The position numbers and the translations under genes were made by a program. A DNA stretch of 64,000 nt from assembly GCA_002411015.1 (NCBI GenBank), contig DHPY01000042.1:14566-78565 (forward strand), written 5' to 3'. The DNA comes from Armatimonadetes bacterium UBA5352 (lineage in GTDB: Bacteria; Armatimonadota; Zipacnadia; Zipacnadales; UBA5352). Under the pieces are notes generated by a model. The model saw only the letters and a program-made list of their open reading frames with translations. It did not search any database and had not been told where the DNA came from. Below are positions 26,943 to 35,467 of the stretch, one piece after another (position 1 is the first letter of the stretch; every line of letters starts with the position of its first letter).

Positions 26943-27638
26943 CTAGTACTTCGGAGCACCGGTGACCAGCCAGCAGATATCGGTGATCGGCAGGGTGTAC
27001 TTGATCGGGCCCACATAGGTGCTGTTGGGGTCGAGTTGGACCGTATGGAACTTGGCGTGACCGTCAACGAAGGCCATGTTGGCGCCTCCGTTATGGCGCG
27101 CGGGAACGAATCGGCTCGGGTGGTGCGTGTCCTGGAGCCACCAGGCATTGCTGCCCGTGTAGTCAACAGTGCTCCGGGTCCAGTCGGAGTCGGCGATGAT
27201 CACCGTCTCAGCCGGGTACTTGATATCGGACAGAATGACAGAGGAGGTCGAGGTAACAAGTGTCAGTCTCTGGCAGATTCGGTAGTTGGCCCCGTAGTCG
27301 GTCCCTCCGCGGGAGGAGTAGGCGGGCGAGCTTGAGCTCGGGCAGAGGTAGATCTGCTGGTTGTTCGAGTAGGGAGCGAGGAGGCCCTGCGTGCCGTACC
27401 AGAGAGTGTAGCCGACACCGTCTGAGTGGCGGATATACGCCGGTACCGGTCGTTCGTCATAGTCTTGGAGGTACATGGCCGCGCCAAGTCCCAACTGCTT
27501 GACATTGCTCAGACAGCTTGTCTGCTTCGCCTTCTCCCGCGCGCGCGCAAAGACCGGGAAGAGGATCGCTGCGAGGATCGCAATGATCGCGATCACAACC
27601 AGCAGTTCGATCAGCGTGAACCCTGTGCGACGCATCAT
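26943..27638 (-). CDS. DUF1559-family secreted protein with prepilin-like N-terminus
   Basis: The 231-residue protein starts MMRRTGFTLIELLVVIAIIA, with ARAREKAKQTSCLSNVKQLG after it. The C-terminal motif is ARHNGGANMAFVDGHAKFHT and the tail ends DICWLVTGAPKY. Similarity to the gene at 24802 extends over the full length (YLQDYDERPVPAYI against YSQDYDDMIVPSYI; YPAETVIIADSDWTRS against YPAETVLIADSDWTRS), so they arose by duplication. The ATG at 27638 is chosen because GGGAG lies 7 bases upstream; the longer frame from 27656 would place that RBS inside the gene. The protein is probably anchored or assembled after prepilin-peptidase cleavage. Function is unknown. Confidence 0.85.
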   Translation of the reverse strand: MMRRTGFTLIELLVVIAIIAILAAILFPVFARAREKAKQTSCLSNVKQLGLGAAMYLQDYDERPVPAYIRHSDGVGYTLWYGTQGLLAPYSNNQQIYLCPSSSSPAYSSRGGTDYGANYRICQRLTLVTSTSSVILSDIKYPAETVIIADSDWTRSTVDYTGSNAWWLQDTHHPSRFVPARHNGGANMAFVDGHAKFHTVQLDPNSTYVGPIKYTLPITDICWLVTGAPKY

Positions 27639-27941
27639 CACCGTCTCCCTTCGCATCTCATGAAGCGGGCGCTCTAGTGCAGGAAGAACACTTGCTCCAC
27701 ACTGGCACAGATTCCTTCACTGAAGAGAAACAACAACTCCACCGGGCCAACAGGCCATTGATCGCGTGGGGTATCGCTCCTTTGTAGTCTGGTCCTTTGC
27801 AGGGCTGAAGTCAAGTGGGCGGTTCGAAAGGCCGAACGCTGCGAGAGCCGCCCCGCCGCGCAGGTCTTTGCGGCGGGAACGACGAAGCTCTGCCGCGCCA
27901 TAGGTAACGATCGCTCACCCGGCAGCCTGGAAGTGAGAAGT
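27639..27941. other. 303-base divergent intergenic region
   Basis: This region separates the minus-strand prepilin-like gene from the plus-strand oxidoreductase operon and must hold both promoters. It is less GC-rich than its surroundings at 27690-27800. I see no clear -10/-35 pair, no coding frame and no copy of the LacI operator palindrome. Confidence 0.4.
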
Positions 27942-28919
27942 ATGTACGTGATCACAGTAGACGATGCGCGCGCGCTGACATGGACAGAGGTCCCCGAGCC
28001 GGCACCCGCAGAGGACCAGGTTGTCATTGATGTCCGCGCCACCGCGGTGAACCGGGCGGACCTGATGCAGCGCGCGGGCGACTACCCGCCTCCACCTGGC
28101 TGGCCGGAGTGGATGGGGCTCGAGGCTGCCGGTGTGATCAGCCACGCTCCGTCGGGTAGCCGCTGGCGCATCGGCGACAGAGTGTGCGCGCTTCTCGGCG
28201 GCGGTGGCTATGCGGAGAGGGTCGCGGTGCCCTCGGGCATGGTCCTGCCGGTCCCTCGGGGCCTCACGATGGAGGAGGCCGCGGCCATCCCCGAGGCGTT
28301 CGCCACCTCGTACCTGAACCTGTGCATCGAGGGTGGCCTGAGGGCCGGCGATACCGTCCTCATCCAGGCCGGGGCAAGCGGCGTCGGCATGGCGGCGATC
28401 CAACTGGTGAAGGCGCTCGGCGGGATGGTGATGACGACCGTCAGCACCGACGAGAAGGCTCAGTTCGTGCGCGGCCTCGGCGCCGACTACGTCATCAACC
28501 GCACAACAGACGATCTCGCGGCAGCCATGGAGGAGCACCCGGTGGATCTCGCGCTCGACTGCATCGCCGGGCCCGACCTCGGGCGCCTGATCGAGCGGAT
28601 GGCCGTCGACGGGTGCTGGATCGTGATCGCGACGCTCGGTGGCTCGCAGACCGAACTTGATGTCAACCAGTTCTTCCGCCGCGGCGTCCGCCTCATCGGC
28701 AGCACTCTGCGCAGCCGCACGCCCGAGATGAAGGCCGAGATACTCACGGGGCTCGAGAAGACGCTCTGGGAAGCCTTCGAGGCGCGCAGGGTCAGGCCGG
28801 TGATCCACGAGACGCTCCCGATCACCGAGGCCGAGGCCGCCCACGAGATCCTCCAGCGGCGCGAGAACCTCGGGAAGGTCGTGCTGACCATCCCACAGCG
28901 CAATCCCCCACGGACGTGA
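27942..28919 (+). CDS. NAD(P)H:quinone oxidoreductase / zinc-independent MDR (PIG3-like)
   Basis: The 325-residue enzyme belongs to the medium-chain dehydrogenase superfamily, in the quinone-oxidoreductase branch related to PIG3. Evidence is the N-terminal GroES-like part (VTAVNRADLMQRAGDYPPPP is close to ATAVNRADLMQRAGDYPPPP at residues 37-56), GLEAAGVI, and the nucleotide-binding QAGASGVGMAAIQLVKALGG. Catalytic zinc ligands are absent, as expected for this branch. It should reduce quinones or enone-type compounds with NADPH in the cytoplasm. The ATG at 27942 follows GGAAGTGAG; a GTG at 27933 is possible. It is the first gene of a three-gene operon with the SDR (10-base gap) and the Gfo/Idh enzyme. 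Confidence 0.8.
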   Translation: MYVITVDDARALTWTEVPEPAPAEDQVVIDVRATAVNRADLMQRAGDYPPPPGWPEWMGLEAAGVISHAPSGSRWRIGDRVCALLGGGGYAERVAVPSGMVLPVPRGLTMEEAAAIPEAFATSYLNLCIEGGLRAGDTVLIQAGASGVGMAAIQLVKALGGMVMTTVSTDEKAQFVRGLGADYVINRTTDDLAAAMEEHPVDLALDCIAGPDLGRLIERMAVDGCWIVIATLGGSQTELDVNQFFRRGVRLIGSTLRSRTPEMKAEILTGLEKTLWEAFEARRVRPVIHETLPITEAEAAHEILQRRENLGKVVLTIPQRNPPRT

Positions 28920-28929
28920 GGAGCCTACC

Positions 28930-29670
28930 ATGAGACTCGCCAATCGAGTGGCAATCATCAGCGGCGGGGCATCGGGCATCGGCCTCGCAGCCGCGCGGCG
29001 GTTCGTTGCGCACGGCGCCCGTGTCGTGCTGGCCGATGTCGACGCTGACGCGGCGTACGCCGCGGCCGCACAACTCTCTGCGGAGGGGGCCGAGGCGATC
29101 GGCGTCGAGGTTGATGTGCGCTGCTACAACCAGGTTAAGGCCGCGGTTGCGCTGGCGGCGGAGCGTTACGGGCGGGTGGACATCCTGCTCAACTCAGCAG
29201 GCGGGAACGCTGCCCGGGTGCTGGGGCGCTCCGGGCCCTTCCATGAGCTCGATATCGAGGTCATCGACTGGGGCCTCGACGTGAACCTCAAGGGCGCGGT
29301 GTACTTCTGTCACGCGGTGCTGGGCGCGATGATCGAGCAGCGGAGCGGGGTCGTCATCAACATGGGCTCCGTTGATGGCGTCACCGGGTGCGGCTCGCCG
29401 GACTACTCCTCGGCCAAGAGCGGGATGATCGGGCTGACGAAGTCCATCGCGATCCTCGGCGCGCCCCATGGCGTGAGGTCCGTCTGCGTCTCGCCCGGAC
29501 CGGTGCTGACGCGCCCGGCCATGGCGAAGATGAGGACGCGCCTCGGGAGGGCGGCAGAGCCTGAGGAGATAGCGGAGCTGATCCTCTACCTGTGTTCCGA
29601 CGACGCCGCCTTCATCACCGGCGCGAACTACGTGATCGACGGCGGGCGCAGCGTTGGGGGGCCATACTGA
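28930..29670 (+). CDS. Short-chain dehydrogenase/reductase
   Basis: The 246-residue protein has all the marks of a classical SDR: ISGGASGIGLAAARRFVAHG for cofactor binding, a DVDAD acidic stretch after beta-2 that favours NAD, NSAGGN in place of NNAG, the catalytic Ser in NMGSVDGVTGCG, and YSSAKSG holding the Tyr-X3-Lys pair. The C-terminus (FITGANYVIDGGRSVGGPY) matches sugar- or polyol-oxidising family members. It overlaps the next gene by one base (TGATG), so translation is probably coupled. In context it likely oxidises a sugar or cyclitol intermediate in the cytoplasm; the substrate is unknown. Confidence 0.85.
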   Translation: MRLANRVAIISGGASGIGLAAARRFVAHGARVVLADVDADAAYAAAAQLSAEGAEAIGVEVDVRCYNQVKAAVALAAERYGRVDILLNSAGGNAARVLGRSGPFHELDIEVIDWGLDVNLKGAVYFCHAVLGAMIEQRSGVVINMGSVDGVTGCGSPDYSSAKSGMIGLTKSIAILGAPHGVRSVCVSPGPVLTRPAMAKMRTRLGRAAEPEEIAELILYLCSDDAAFITGANYVIDGGRSVGGPY

Positions 29671-30830
29671 TGAGCAGGAGATGGCGTGTCGCGATCCTCA
29701 AGGACACCTCGAAGCCGATGCTGGGGCTGCACGGGCTCCACACGGCGTTCCGCGACCTCCCGGACGTTGAGGTGGTCGCGCACGTTGACGCCAATGCCGC
29801 TGATCTCGAGCGGAAGATGGCGTGGACGGGCGCCCGGCGCCACTACGCAACCCTCCCTGAGATGCTCGCAAGTGAGGCGCCCGACATCGTGGTGCTGTGC
29901 TCCAGGCACCCCGGCGATCACCTCGGCCAGATCGAGGCCGCCGCGGCCGCCGGCTGTCATATCTACTGCGAGAAGCCCCTCACCGCGAGTCTGCGGGAGG
30001 CGGACCGGATCGTCGCGCTCGCGGAGCAGGAGGGAATTCGCATCTGCATGGCGCACCCGGGCCGCTACGCGCTGGTCTTCCGCACGATGAAGGCAATGCT
30101 GGAGGCTGGAGAGATCGGGCAGCCGCTGACGGTCTACGGCCTGGGCAAGTGCGACCACAGGGGCGGCGGCGAGGACCTGATCGTCCTGGGCACGCACATC
30201 CTCGACCTGCAGACGTTCCTCCTCGGGGAGCCCGAGCACGTCTACGCGGCGGTGACCGCGGGCGGGCGTCCGGTGAGCTGCGGCGACAGGACCGAGACCG
30301 TGGAGCCCATCGGCCCTGCGGCCGGCGACTCGATCTACGCCTGCTTCGGCTTTCCCGGAGGCGTGCGCGGGGTCTTCGAGAGCAGACGGGGGCTGTATGA
30401 CCGCGAGCGGGACGGGACGCTCATGGGGATCACGGTCTGCGGCACCGAGGGCGCGCTCTCCATGCGCTTCGATGACGCCGCCACCCGGACGCTGCGCATC
30501 AGCAGGAGTCGCGACCCGCTTCAGTACGGAGCGCGCTTCGAAGACGTTCCGCTAAGGGAGGACCGCGTCATCCCTGGTGCGGAGCCTCTCGACTACTCCC
30601 TGTGCGGACAGAAGGACATCCCGAGGGCGAGGTACTTTCTGGAGGCGAATCGTTTCGCTGCATGGGATCTGATGCGGGCGATTGAGAAGGATCGCCAGCC
30701 GCTGTCCAACGTGACCCACGCGCGGCTCGCGCTGGAGATGATCTACGGGATCTACGCCGCCCATCTTGCGCGAGGGCTCGTCAGCTTCCCGTTGAGGCGC
30801 AGGGATCATCCGCTGGAAGAGTGCATGTGA
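29670..30830 (+). CDS. Gfo/Idh/MocA-family oxidoreductase with an atypical nucleotide loop
   Basis: The 386-residue protein starts at the ATG overlapping the SDR stop. It has the Gfo/Idh/MocA core: acidic VVAHVDANAADL after beta-2, IVVLCSRHPGDH, the catalytic-region IYCEKPLTASLREAD, and a C-terminal sheet domain with GTHILDLQTFLLGEP. The usual GxGxxG of the first loop is missing; the start reads RVAILKDTSKPMLGLHGLHT, which resembles a subset of family members annotated only as oxidoreductases. NAD(P) binding may therefore differ. The operon with an SDR and a quinone oxidoreductase suggests stepwise oxidation of a sugar or inositol derivative. A perfect hairpin follows. Confidence 0.8.
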   Translation: MSRRWRVAILKDTSKPMLGLHGLHTAFRDLPDVEVVAHVDANAADLERKMAWTGARRHYATLPEMLASEAPDIVVLCSRHPGDHLGQIEAAAAAGCHIYCEKPLTASLREADRIVALAEQEGIRICMAHPGRYALVFRTMKAMLEAGEIGQPLTVYGLGKCDHRGGGEDLIVLGTHILDLQTFLLGEPEHVYAAVTAGGRPVSCGDRTETVEPIGPAAGDSIYACFGFPGGVRGVFESRRGLYDRERDGTLMGITVCGTEGALSMRFDDAATRTLRISRSRDPLQYGARFEDVPLREDRVIPGAEPLDYSLCGQKDIPRARYFLEANRFAAWDLMRAIEKDRQPLSNVTHARLALEMIYGIYAAHLARGLVSFPLRRRDHPLEECM

Positions 30831-30832
30831 GA

Positions 30833-30867
30833 GGCTCCGTATGCCTCAGTGTGAGGCATACGGAGCC
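30833..30867. terminator. Perfect 16-bp bidirectional hairpin between convergent genes
   Basis: GGCTCCGTATGCCTCA pairs exactly with TGAGGCATACGGAGCC around a 3-base loop (GTG). It sits 2 bases after the stop of the Gfo/Idh gene and 15 bases beyond the 3' end of the convergent helicase gene. It is the longest perfect hairpin I found in the window and would work on both strands. There is only a GTT after the stem on the plus strand, so a classic U-tract is absent. Confidence 0.75.
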
Positions 30868-30882
30868 GTTACGGGGCAGCCA

Positions 30883-32133
30883 TCAGCGCCGGCCGGAGCC
30901 TTTGCGGCTGCCGGTTCTCCTGCGCCCTCCGCCGGACGCGGCCGATCGCCGCGCACCGGTTGGCGCCATGGCAGGCGCGCCGACCGTGGCGATAGCGGGC
31001 ACTGTAGCATCGGCGTCGAAGCCCTCGATTCTACGGACTGCAATGCGCTCGCCGAGCGCGCGCTCGATGTCGCGAACCGCATTCCGGTCCTCGGGTGTCA
31101 CGAGTGTGATGGCGTCGCCACTGCGCTCCGCACGCCCGGTGCGGCCAACGCGGTGGATGTAGTCATCCGCGCTGCCCGGGACATCGTAGTTGATTACATG
31201 CGAGATCGTGTCCACGTCCAGCCCCCGCGACGCGATGTCGGTCGCGACCATCAGCTCGACCTCGCCGGTGCGGAAGGCATCGAGTGCTTTGCGCCGCTGG
31301 TTCTGCGAGCGATTGGAGTGCAGCACGGCCGCGCCGCGCCCTGTGCGGCCGATCTGCTTCGCAAGCCGGTTCGCGCGGTGCTTGGTGCGCGTGAAGATCA
31401 GCACCGAGCCGGCGTCGGTGCTGTCGAGCAGCGCCAGGAGCATCTCGGTCTTGCGATCGGGCGCCACCGGGCAGAGGGCATGCTTCACCGTCTGTGCCGG
31501 CGCGGTGAGGCCGATCTCGATGCGCTCGGGGTCGCGGAGGATCTCGCGCGCGAAGCGATCAAGCTCCGGCGCGAAGGTCGCTGAGAAGAGCATGGTATGT
31601 CGGTCGCGCGGGGTCTGGGCGACGATCCGCCGCACGTCCGGCAGGAAGCCCATGTCGAGCATCCGGTCGCCCTCATCGAGGACCAGGGTCTGCACGTGGC
31701 TCAGATCGGCGGTGCCGCGCTGCACATGATCGAGCAGCCGTCCGGGGCAGGCCACGATGATCTCAGCGCCCGCGCGCAGTGCGCTCACCTGCGGGCCCAT
31801 CCCGACGCCGCCGTAGACGGTGGCTGAGCGCAGGTTCGTGAAGCGGGCCAGGCGCGCGATCTCTTCGTTGATCTGCTCGGCCAGTTCCCGCGTGGGACTG
31901 ACGATGAGCGCGCGCGTGCGCTTGTGCCCGCCGGGCGCGGTCAGCAGGCTCTGCAGCATCGGCAGCACGAACGCCGCCGTCTTGCCGGTGCCCGTTTGCG
32001 CCGTACCGATGATGTCTCGCCCCTCAAGCGCCGGTGGGATGGCCGCCTGCTGAACGGGGGTGGGTTCGGTGTAGCCGGCCGCCTGGACTGCTCTCTGCAG
32101 GCGGTCGTCGAGACTGATACGCTTGCGTGTCAT
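30883..32133 (-). CDS. DEAD-box RNA helicase, RhlE-type (DEGD variant)
   Basis: The 416-residue helicase carries the RhlE core: Q-motif (YTEPTPVQQAAIP), Walker A AQTGTGKT (45-52), PTRELAEQ, GRLLDHV, SAT in FSATF, TRTKHRANRLAK, ATDIASRGLDVDTISHVINY and HRVGRTGR. Motif II reads DEGD (153-156) instead of DEAD, and the TPGR motif reads CPGR. The C-terminus is a short basic, Gly/Arg-rich tail that may bind RNA. It remodels RNA, for example in ribosome assembly or mRNA decay. The ATG at 32133 has AAGAAGG upstream; the longer frame from 32241 lacks a good RBS. It is transcribed towards the perfect hairpin. Confidence 0.88.
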   Translation of the reverse strand: MTRKRISLDDRLQRAVQAAGYTEPTPVQQAAIPPALEGRDIIGTAQTGTGKTAAFVLPMLQSLLTAPGGHKRTRALIVSPTRELAEQINEEIARLARFTNLRSATVYGGVGMGPQVSALRAGAEIIVACPGRLLDHVQRGTADLSHVQTLVLDEGDRMLDMGFLPDVRRIVAQTPRDRHTMLFSATFAPELDRFAREILRDPERIEIGLTAPAQTVKHALCPVAPDRKTEMLLALLDSTDAGSVLIFTRTKHRANRLAKQIGRTGRGAAVLHSNRSQNQRRKALDAFRTGEVELMVATDIASRGLDVDTISHVINYDVPGSADDYIHRVGRTGRAERSGDAITLVTPEDRNAVRDIERALGERIAVRRIEGFDADATVPAIATVGAPAMAPTGARRSAASGGGRRRTGSRKGSGRR

Positions 32134-32556
32134 TGCGCAACCTTCTTCTCGCCAGCTATCGAAGGGATTGTCTCCGCTGTACCGGCGTAGCTGGTGGCGA
32201 ATGCGGTGCATCGTCCGTACGTGTACATAGATATCACGCATGCCGGGAGCGGAGTCGCACTCATCGAGGGGGTGTTCGACTGCCAGTCAGACCTGGGGAA
32301 GACGGCGCACGGAGTTCAGTGCGTGGTGGTGTACGTCCGAGCCAGAGCCAGAGCGTCAGTATGCCCGACAGGTGCCGCGGGGAACTTGTCTGTGTGTTCC
32401 CTCACTATCAGCATACCTGATTCCGCGGAAAGTGGCAACGGGCCGGCGCAAGTGACGCGGTCACTGGAAGGACATAGGGCGCCTGCGGACAACATACCGC
32501 CGGTGAAGGCTGAGCCCGCACATCATTCAGGACATATCACAGGGGGTCGATCCCTG
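32134..32556. other. 423-base divergent gap
   Basis: This region lies between the helicase (minus) and the CBM-barrel gene (plus). The plus frame stays open from 32194, but its translation there lacks conserved sequence and the signal peptide begins at 32557, so I read the gap as leader DNA. It probably holds both promoters and a 5' untranslated leader; no riboswitch fold is recognised. Confidence 0.4.
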
Positions 32557-35439
32557 ATGCACAGGACAGCGCTCATGCTCGCGATGCTGTTCTCGCTGGC
32601 GCCATGCGTGGCCCAGAACGTGGTGCACAACGGCGGCTTCGAGGACGGTATGGCCGGCTGGTCGCGCAACCATGACTTCCCTCTCGCTGAGCACGCGACA
32701 GTCGCAGACCGTCCGGACCGGGGGCATTGCCTGCAGCTCACGAGCGATGGCGACACTGTTGACCTCTTCCAGCGCGTCGAGCTTGAGGGCGGGCAGAGCT
32801 ACGTCTTCCAGCTCGACATGCGGCGCTCGGCCCCCGGCAAGGACATCGCGGCGTCTCTGATCGTCTCTCGGCAGAACGCGCACGATGCGTACTACTCCCT
32901 CGGCAGCGCAAGCACTGCGGTAGACACCTGGGAGCACTTCGCGCGGCTCGTGAAGATTCCCGGAGATGCCGTCAGCGCCCGCGTGTTGCTGCTAAACCGG
33001 ATCGAGGGCGCGACCGCGCAGTTCGATGAGGTGCAGGTGGTACCCGTGGCGGCTACCTCCGGCGCGGCGGATGGCTGGTCGCCGAAGCTCGCGGTGCCGG
33101 GGTGGCCGGAGGCGCCCGCCGGCGAATCGACGCGGATCGACGGGCTGCTGTCCGAGGGGGAGTGGGACGATGCCGCGCAGATCACCGGCTTCGCGATCAT
33201 CACTGACGGCTCCACCCCGGAGGCTGACACTGAGGCGTGGGTGGCCCGCACGCCGACGCAGCTGCTGATCGCGGCGCGCTGCCATGAGCCGCTGATCGCC
33301 GATGCCGTATCGGTGGCAGAGGAACGCGACAACTCCCGCATCTTCAACGATGAGGTCATCGAGATATTCATCGACGCGGATAACGATCATGAGACCTATC
33401 TCCACCTCGCGGTCAACTCGCTCGGCACGGTCTTCGATTCATCTTCGGGCGAGGGCGTCGTGGATGGCATCGAGTTCGATGCGGGGATGACCGCCGCTGC
33501 GGCGCGCGGCGAGGGCGAATGGACCGTCGAGGTCGCGATCCCGTTCTCCACTATCGCCGTGGCTGGCTCGGGAGATATCTGGGGCTTCAATATCGCCCGC
33601 GAGCGCCATCTGCCCGGGCACAGCGAGAACTCCGCGTGGTCCGCGACGGGCAGTCGGTTCCATGCACCGTGGCGCTTCGGAGACCTGGTCGGCCTCCCCG
33701 ATGCGGCGGCCGCGGCGCCGGTCTGGGCGCGCTTCTCGGGTGTGGATGACCCGACCCCGGGCGCCTCGAGGCTCCGCTTTGAGCTCGGCAGCCGGACGGA
33801 TCGCGAGCTCCCGGTCATCCTCAGCGCCGATGTCACCACGCCCGGCGGCGAGGAGCGCGAGGTGCGGGCTGAGGCGACGCTGCCCGCGGGCGGTGAGCAG
33901 ACGCTCGAGCTTCCGCTCACCCTCGATCAACGCGGGCAGTGGGGCATCAGCGTAACGGTGCTGGACGAGGCCACCGGCCGGCCGCTCTACTCCGGCTCGC
34001 GAAGCTCGCTGGAGGTGCCGCCGGTGCTGGAGGCGGTGCTGAGCAGGCCCTCATACCGCGGCCGCATCTTCAGCAAGATGAACCTCCAGAGCATCGAGGT
34101 CGAGGCCGCCATCGGCATCCGTGACCCGGAGGAAGAGGGCCTGCGCCTCGTCGGGCGAATCGTCGGCGATGTCGGCACCGCCGCAACTGCCAGCGCGGAC
34201 GCGGAGGCCGCGGTCTCGACACTTGCGATCCCGTGCGCCGACCTGCCTGATGGCAGGTACACGGTTGACATCCAGCTCATGCGCGGTCAAGAGGTGCTGG
34301 GGACGGTGCGGGGCCTGCCGCTGGAGAAGCTGCCGTCAGCCGATGATGAGGTCTGGTTCGACCGCGACAACAACATGATCGTCAACGGTGAGCCGCACTT
34401 CCCCCTCGGGTTCTACTCGATGGACTACCCGAACCTTGCCGAGGAGGTCGCGGGCGCGGGGTACCTGTGGTACCACACCTACGCCTCACAGCGCCCGGCG
34501 CGCCTGGCCCCCGACAGCAACTGGGACTGGCAGCGCTACACGGACACCGGCGCGGAGCACGGGATGCGCGCATTCCTCGGCTTCGGTGCGGCGGGCGACG
34601 GCGAGGAGGGCTTCTACGAGAGGCTGCTCAGCGGACAGGCGCCGGAAGCCGAGGCCCTCATGACCGCGTTCCTCGAGCGGTGGCGCGAGCACCCGGCGCT
34701 CGGCGCGTGGTATGTCTATGACGAGCCGGTCATCGCCGGGCGCACGCCCGAGGAGATGCGCTACCTCTACGAGATGGCCGACAGCCGCGACCCGTACCAC
34801 CCGAAGCTCGTCTGCCAGGTGAGCTGGTCTGATCCGCGCTTTGTTGACTCCCTTGATGTGCTGATGCCCGATCCGTATCCGATCCGCGCCGATCATGCGA
34901 GGCCGCTCACGATGGTCTCGGACGCGGTTCGCGCCGCGCGAAGGACCGTGGGCGACCGCAAGCCCGTCTGGCCGGTGCTGCAGTGGTATGGCTACCCGGA
35001 GGGGCGCTACCCGACGACCGAGGAGATGCGCTGCATGGCATTCCTCTCGCTTGCCGCCGAGGCGAAGGGTGTCACGTGGTACTCGTTCTATCACGGCTAC
35101 AACAACGACCGGCAGGGGTGGGAAGGGCTGAAGCAGATCGGCCACGAGCTTCGCTCCTGCGAGGACGTGGTCTTCGCGCCGAAGGCGGACACGGGCGCAG
35201 ACGCCAATGGCGCTCCGCTGGAGATGCTGCTCAAGCGGTCAGCCGGCGGGCGGCGGCACCTGATAGTGGTGAACGCGGAGAATCGTGCGCTGGAGGATGT
35301 CTCGATCACGCTGGGCGAGGCGGTCACCTCGGCGACGGACCGACTGTCGGGTGAGGCGATGGCGGTGGCCGGAGGCACGATCACCGCGAGCTTCGCGCCG
35401 TACCAGCCGCGTGTGCTGGACATCATGATAGCACAGTAG
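32557..35439 (+). CDS. Secreted two-CBM protein with C-terminal glycosidase-like TIM barrel
   Basis: The 960-residue exported protein has a signal peptide (MHRTALMLAMLFSLAPCVAQ). Residues about 20-155 form a CBM4/9-like jelly roll (NVVHNGGFEDGMAGWSR). Residues about 185-385 are a CBM9-like domain (RIDGLLSEGEWDDAAQITGF, IFNDEVIEIFIDADNDHETY). Beta-sandwich linkers follow, then from about residue 600 a TIM-barrel-type region with NNMIVNGEPHFPLGFYSMDY, LGAWYVYDEPVIAGRTPEEM and DVLMPDPYPIRADHARPLT. The paired acidic residues in YDEP and DPYP lie where family members keep catalytic or sugar-contacting groups. The gene is followed 28 bases later by a shorter paralogue (35468), so they form an operon. 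Substrate unknown. Confidence 0.7.
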   Translation: MHRTALMLAMLFSLAPCVAQNVVHNGGFEDGMAGWSRNHDFPLAEHATVADRPDRGHCLQLTSDGDTVDLFQRVELEGGQSYVFQLDMRRSAPGKDIAASLIVSRQNAHDAYYSLGSASTAVDTWEHFARLVKIPGDAVSARVLLLNRIEGATAQFDEVQVVPVAATSGAADGWSPKLAVPGWPEAPAGESTRIDGLLSEGEWDDAAQITGFAIITDGSTPEADTEAWVARTPTQLLIAARCHEPLIADAVSVAEERDNSRIFNDEVIEIFIDADNDHETYLHLAVNSLGTVFDSSSGEGVVDGIEFDAGMTAAAARGEGEWTVEVAIPFSTIAVAGSGDIWGFNIARERHLPGHSENSAWSATGSRFHAPWRFGDLVGLPDAAAAAPVWARFSGVDDPTPGASRLRFELGSRTDRELPVILSADVTTPGGEEREVRAEATLPAGGEQTLELPLTLDQRGQWGISVTVLDEATGRPLYSGSRSSLEVPPVLEAVLSRPSYRGRIFSKMNLQSIEVEAAIGIRDPEEEGLRLVGRIVGDVGTAATASADAEAAVSTLAIPCADLPDGRYTVDIQLMRGQEVLGTVRGLPLEKLPSADDEVWFDRDNNMIVNGEPHFPLGFYSMDYPNLAEEVAGAGYLWYHTYASQRPARLAPDSNWDWQRYTDTGAEHGMRAFLGFGAAGDGEEGFYERLLSGQAPEAEALMTAFLERWREHPALGAWYVYDEPVIAGRTPEEMRYLYEMADSRDPYHPKLVCQVSWSDPRFVDSLDVLMPDPYPIRADHARPLTMVSDAVRAARRTVGDRKPVWPVLQWYGYPEGRYPTTEEMRCMAFLSLAAEAKGVTWYSFYHGYNNDRQGWEGLKQIGHELRSCEDVVFAPKADTGADANGAPLEMLLKRSAGGRRHLIVVNAENRALEDVSITLGEAVTSATDRLSGEAMAVAGGTITASFAPYQPRVLDIMIAQ

Positions 35440-35467
35440 CACAGGTCATACAGGCGAGGTGATCGCG

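Noticed and set aside
23942..27638. DUF1559 genes as true type IV pilins of a pilus operon
   Set aside because: No pil or gsp assembly gene (ATPase, platform, peptidase) lies near. The family is known as a large group of prepilin-like secreted proteins of unknown role, so a pilus is not claimed.
32194..32556. Upstream extension of the CBM-barrel gene from 32194
   Set aside because: The frame is open, but the sequence before 32557 is not protein-like and would bury the signal peptide.
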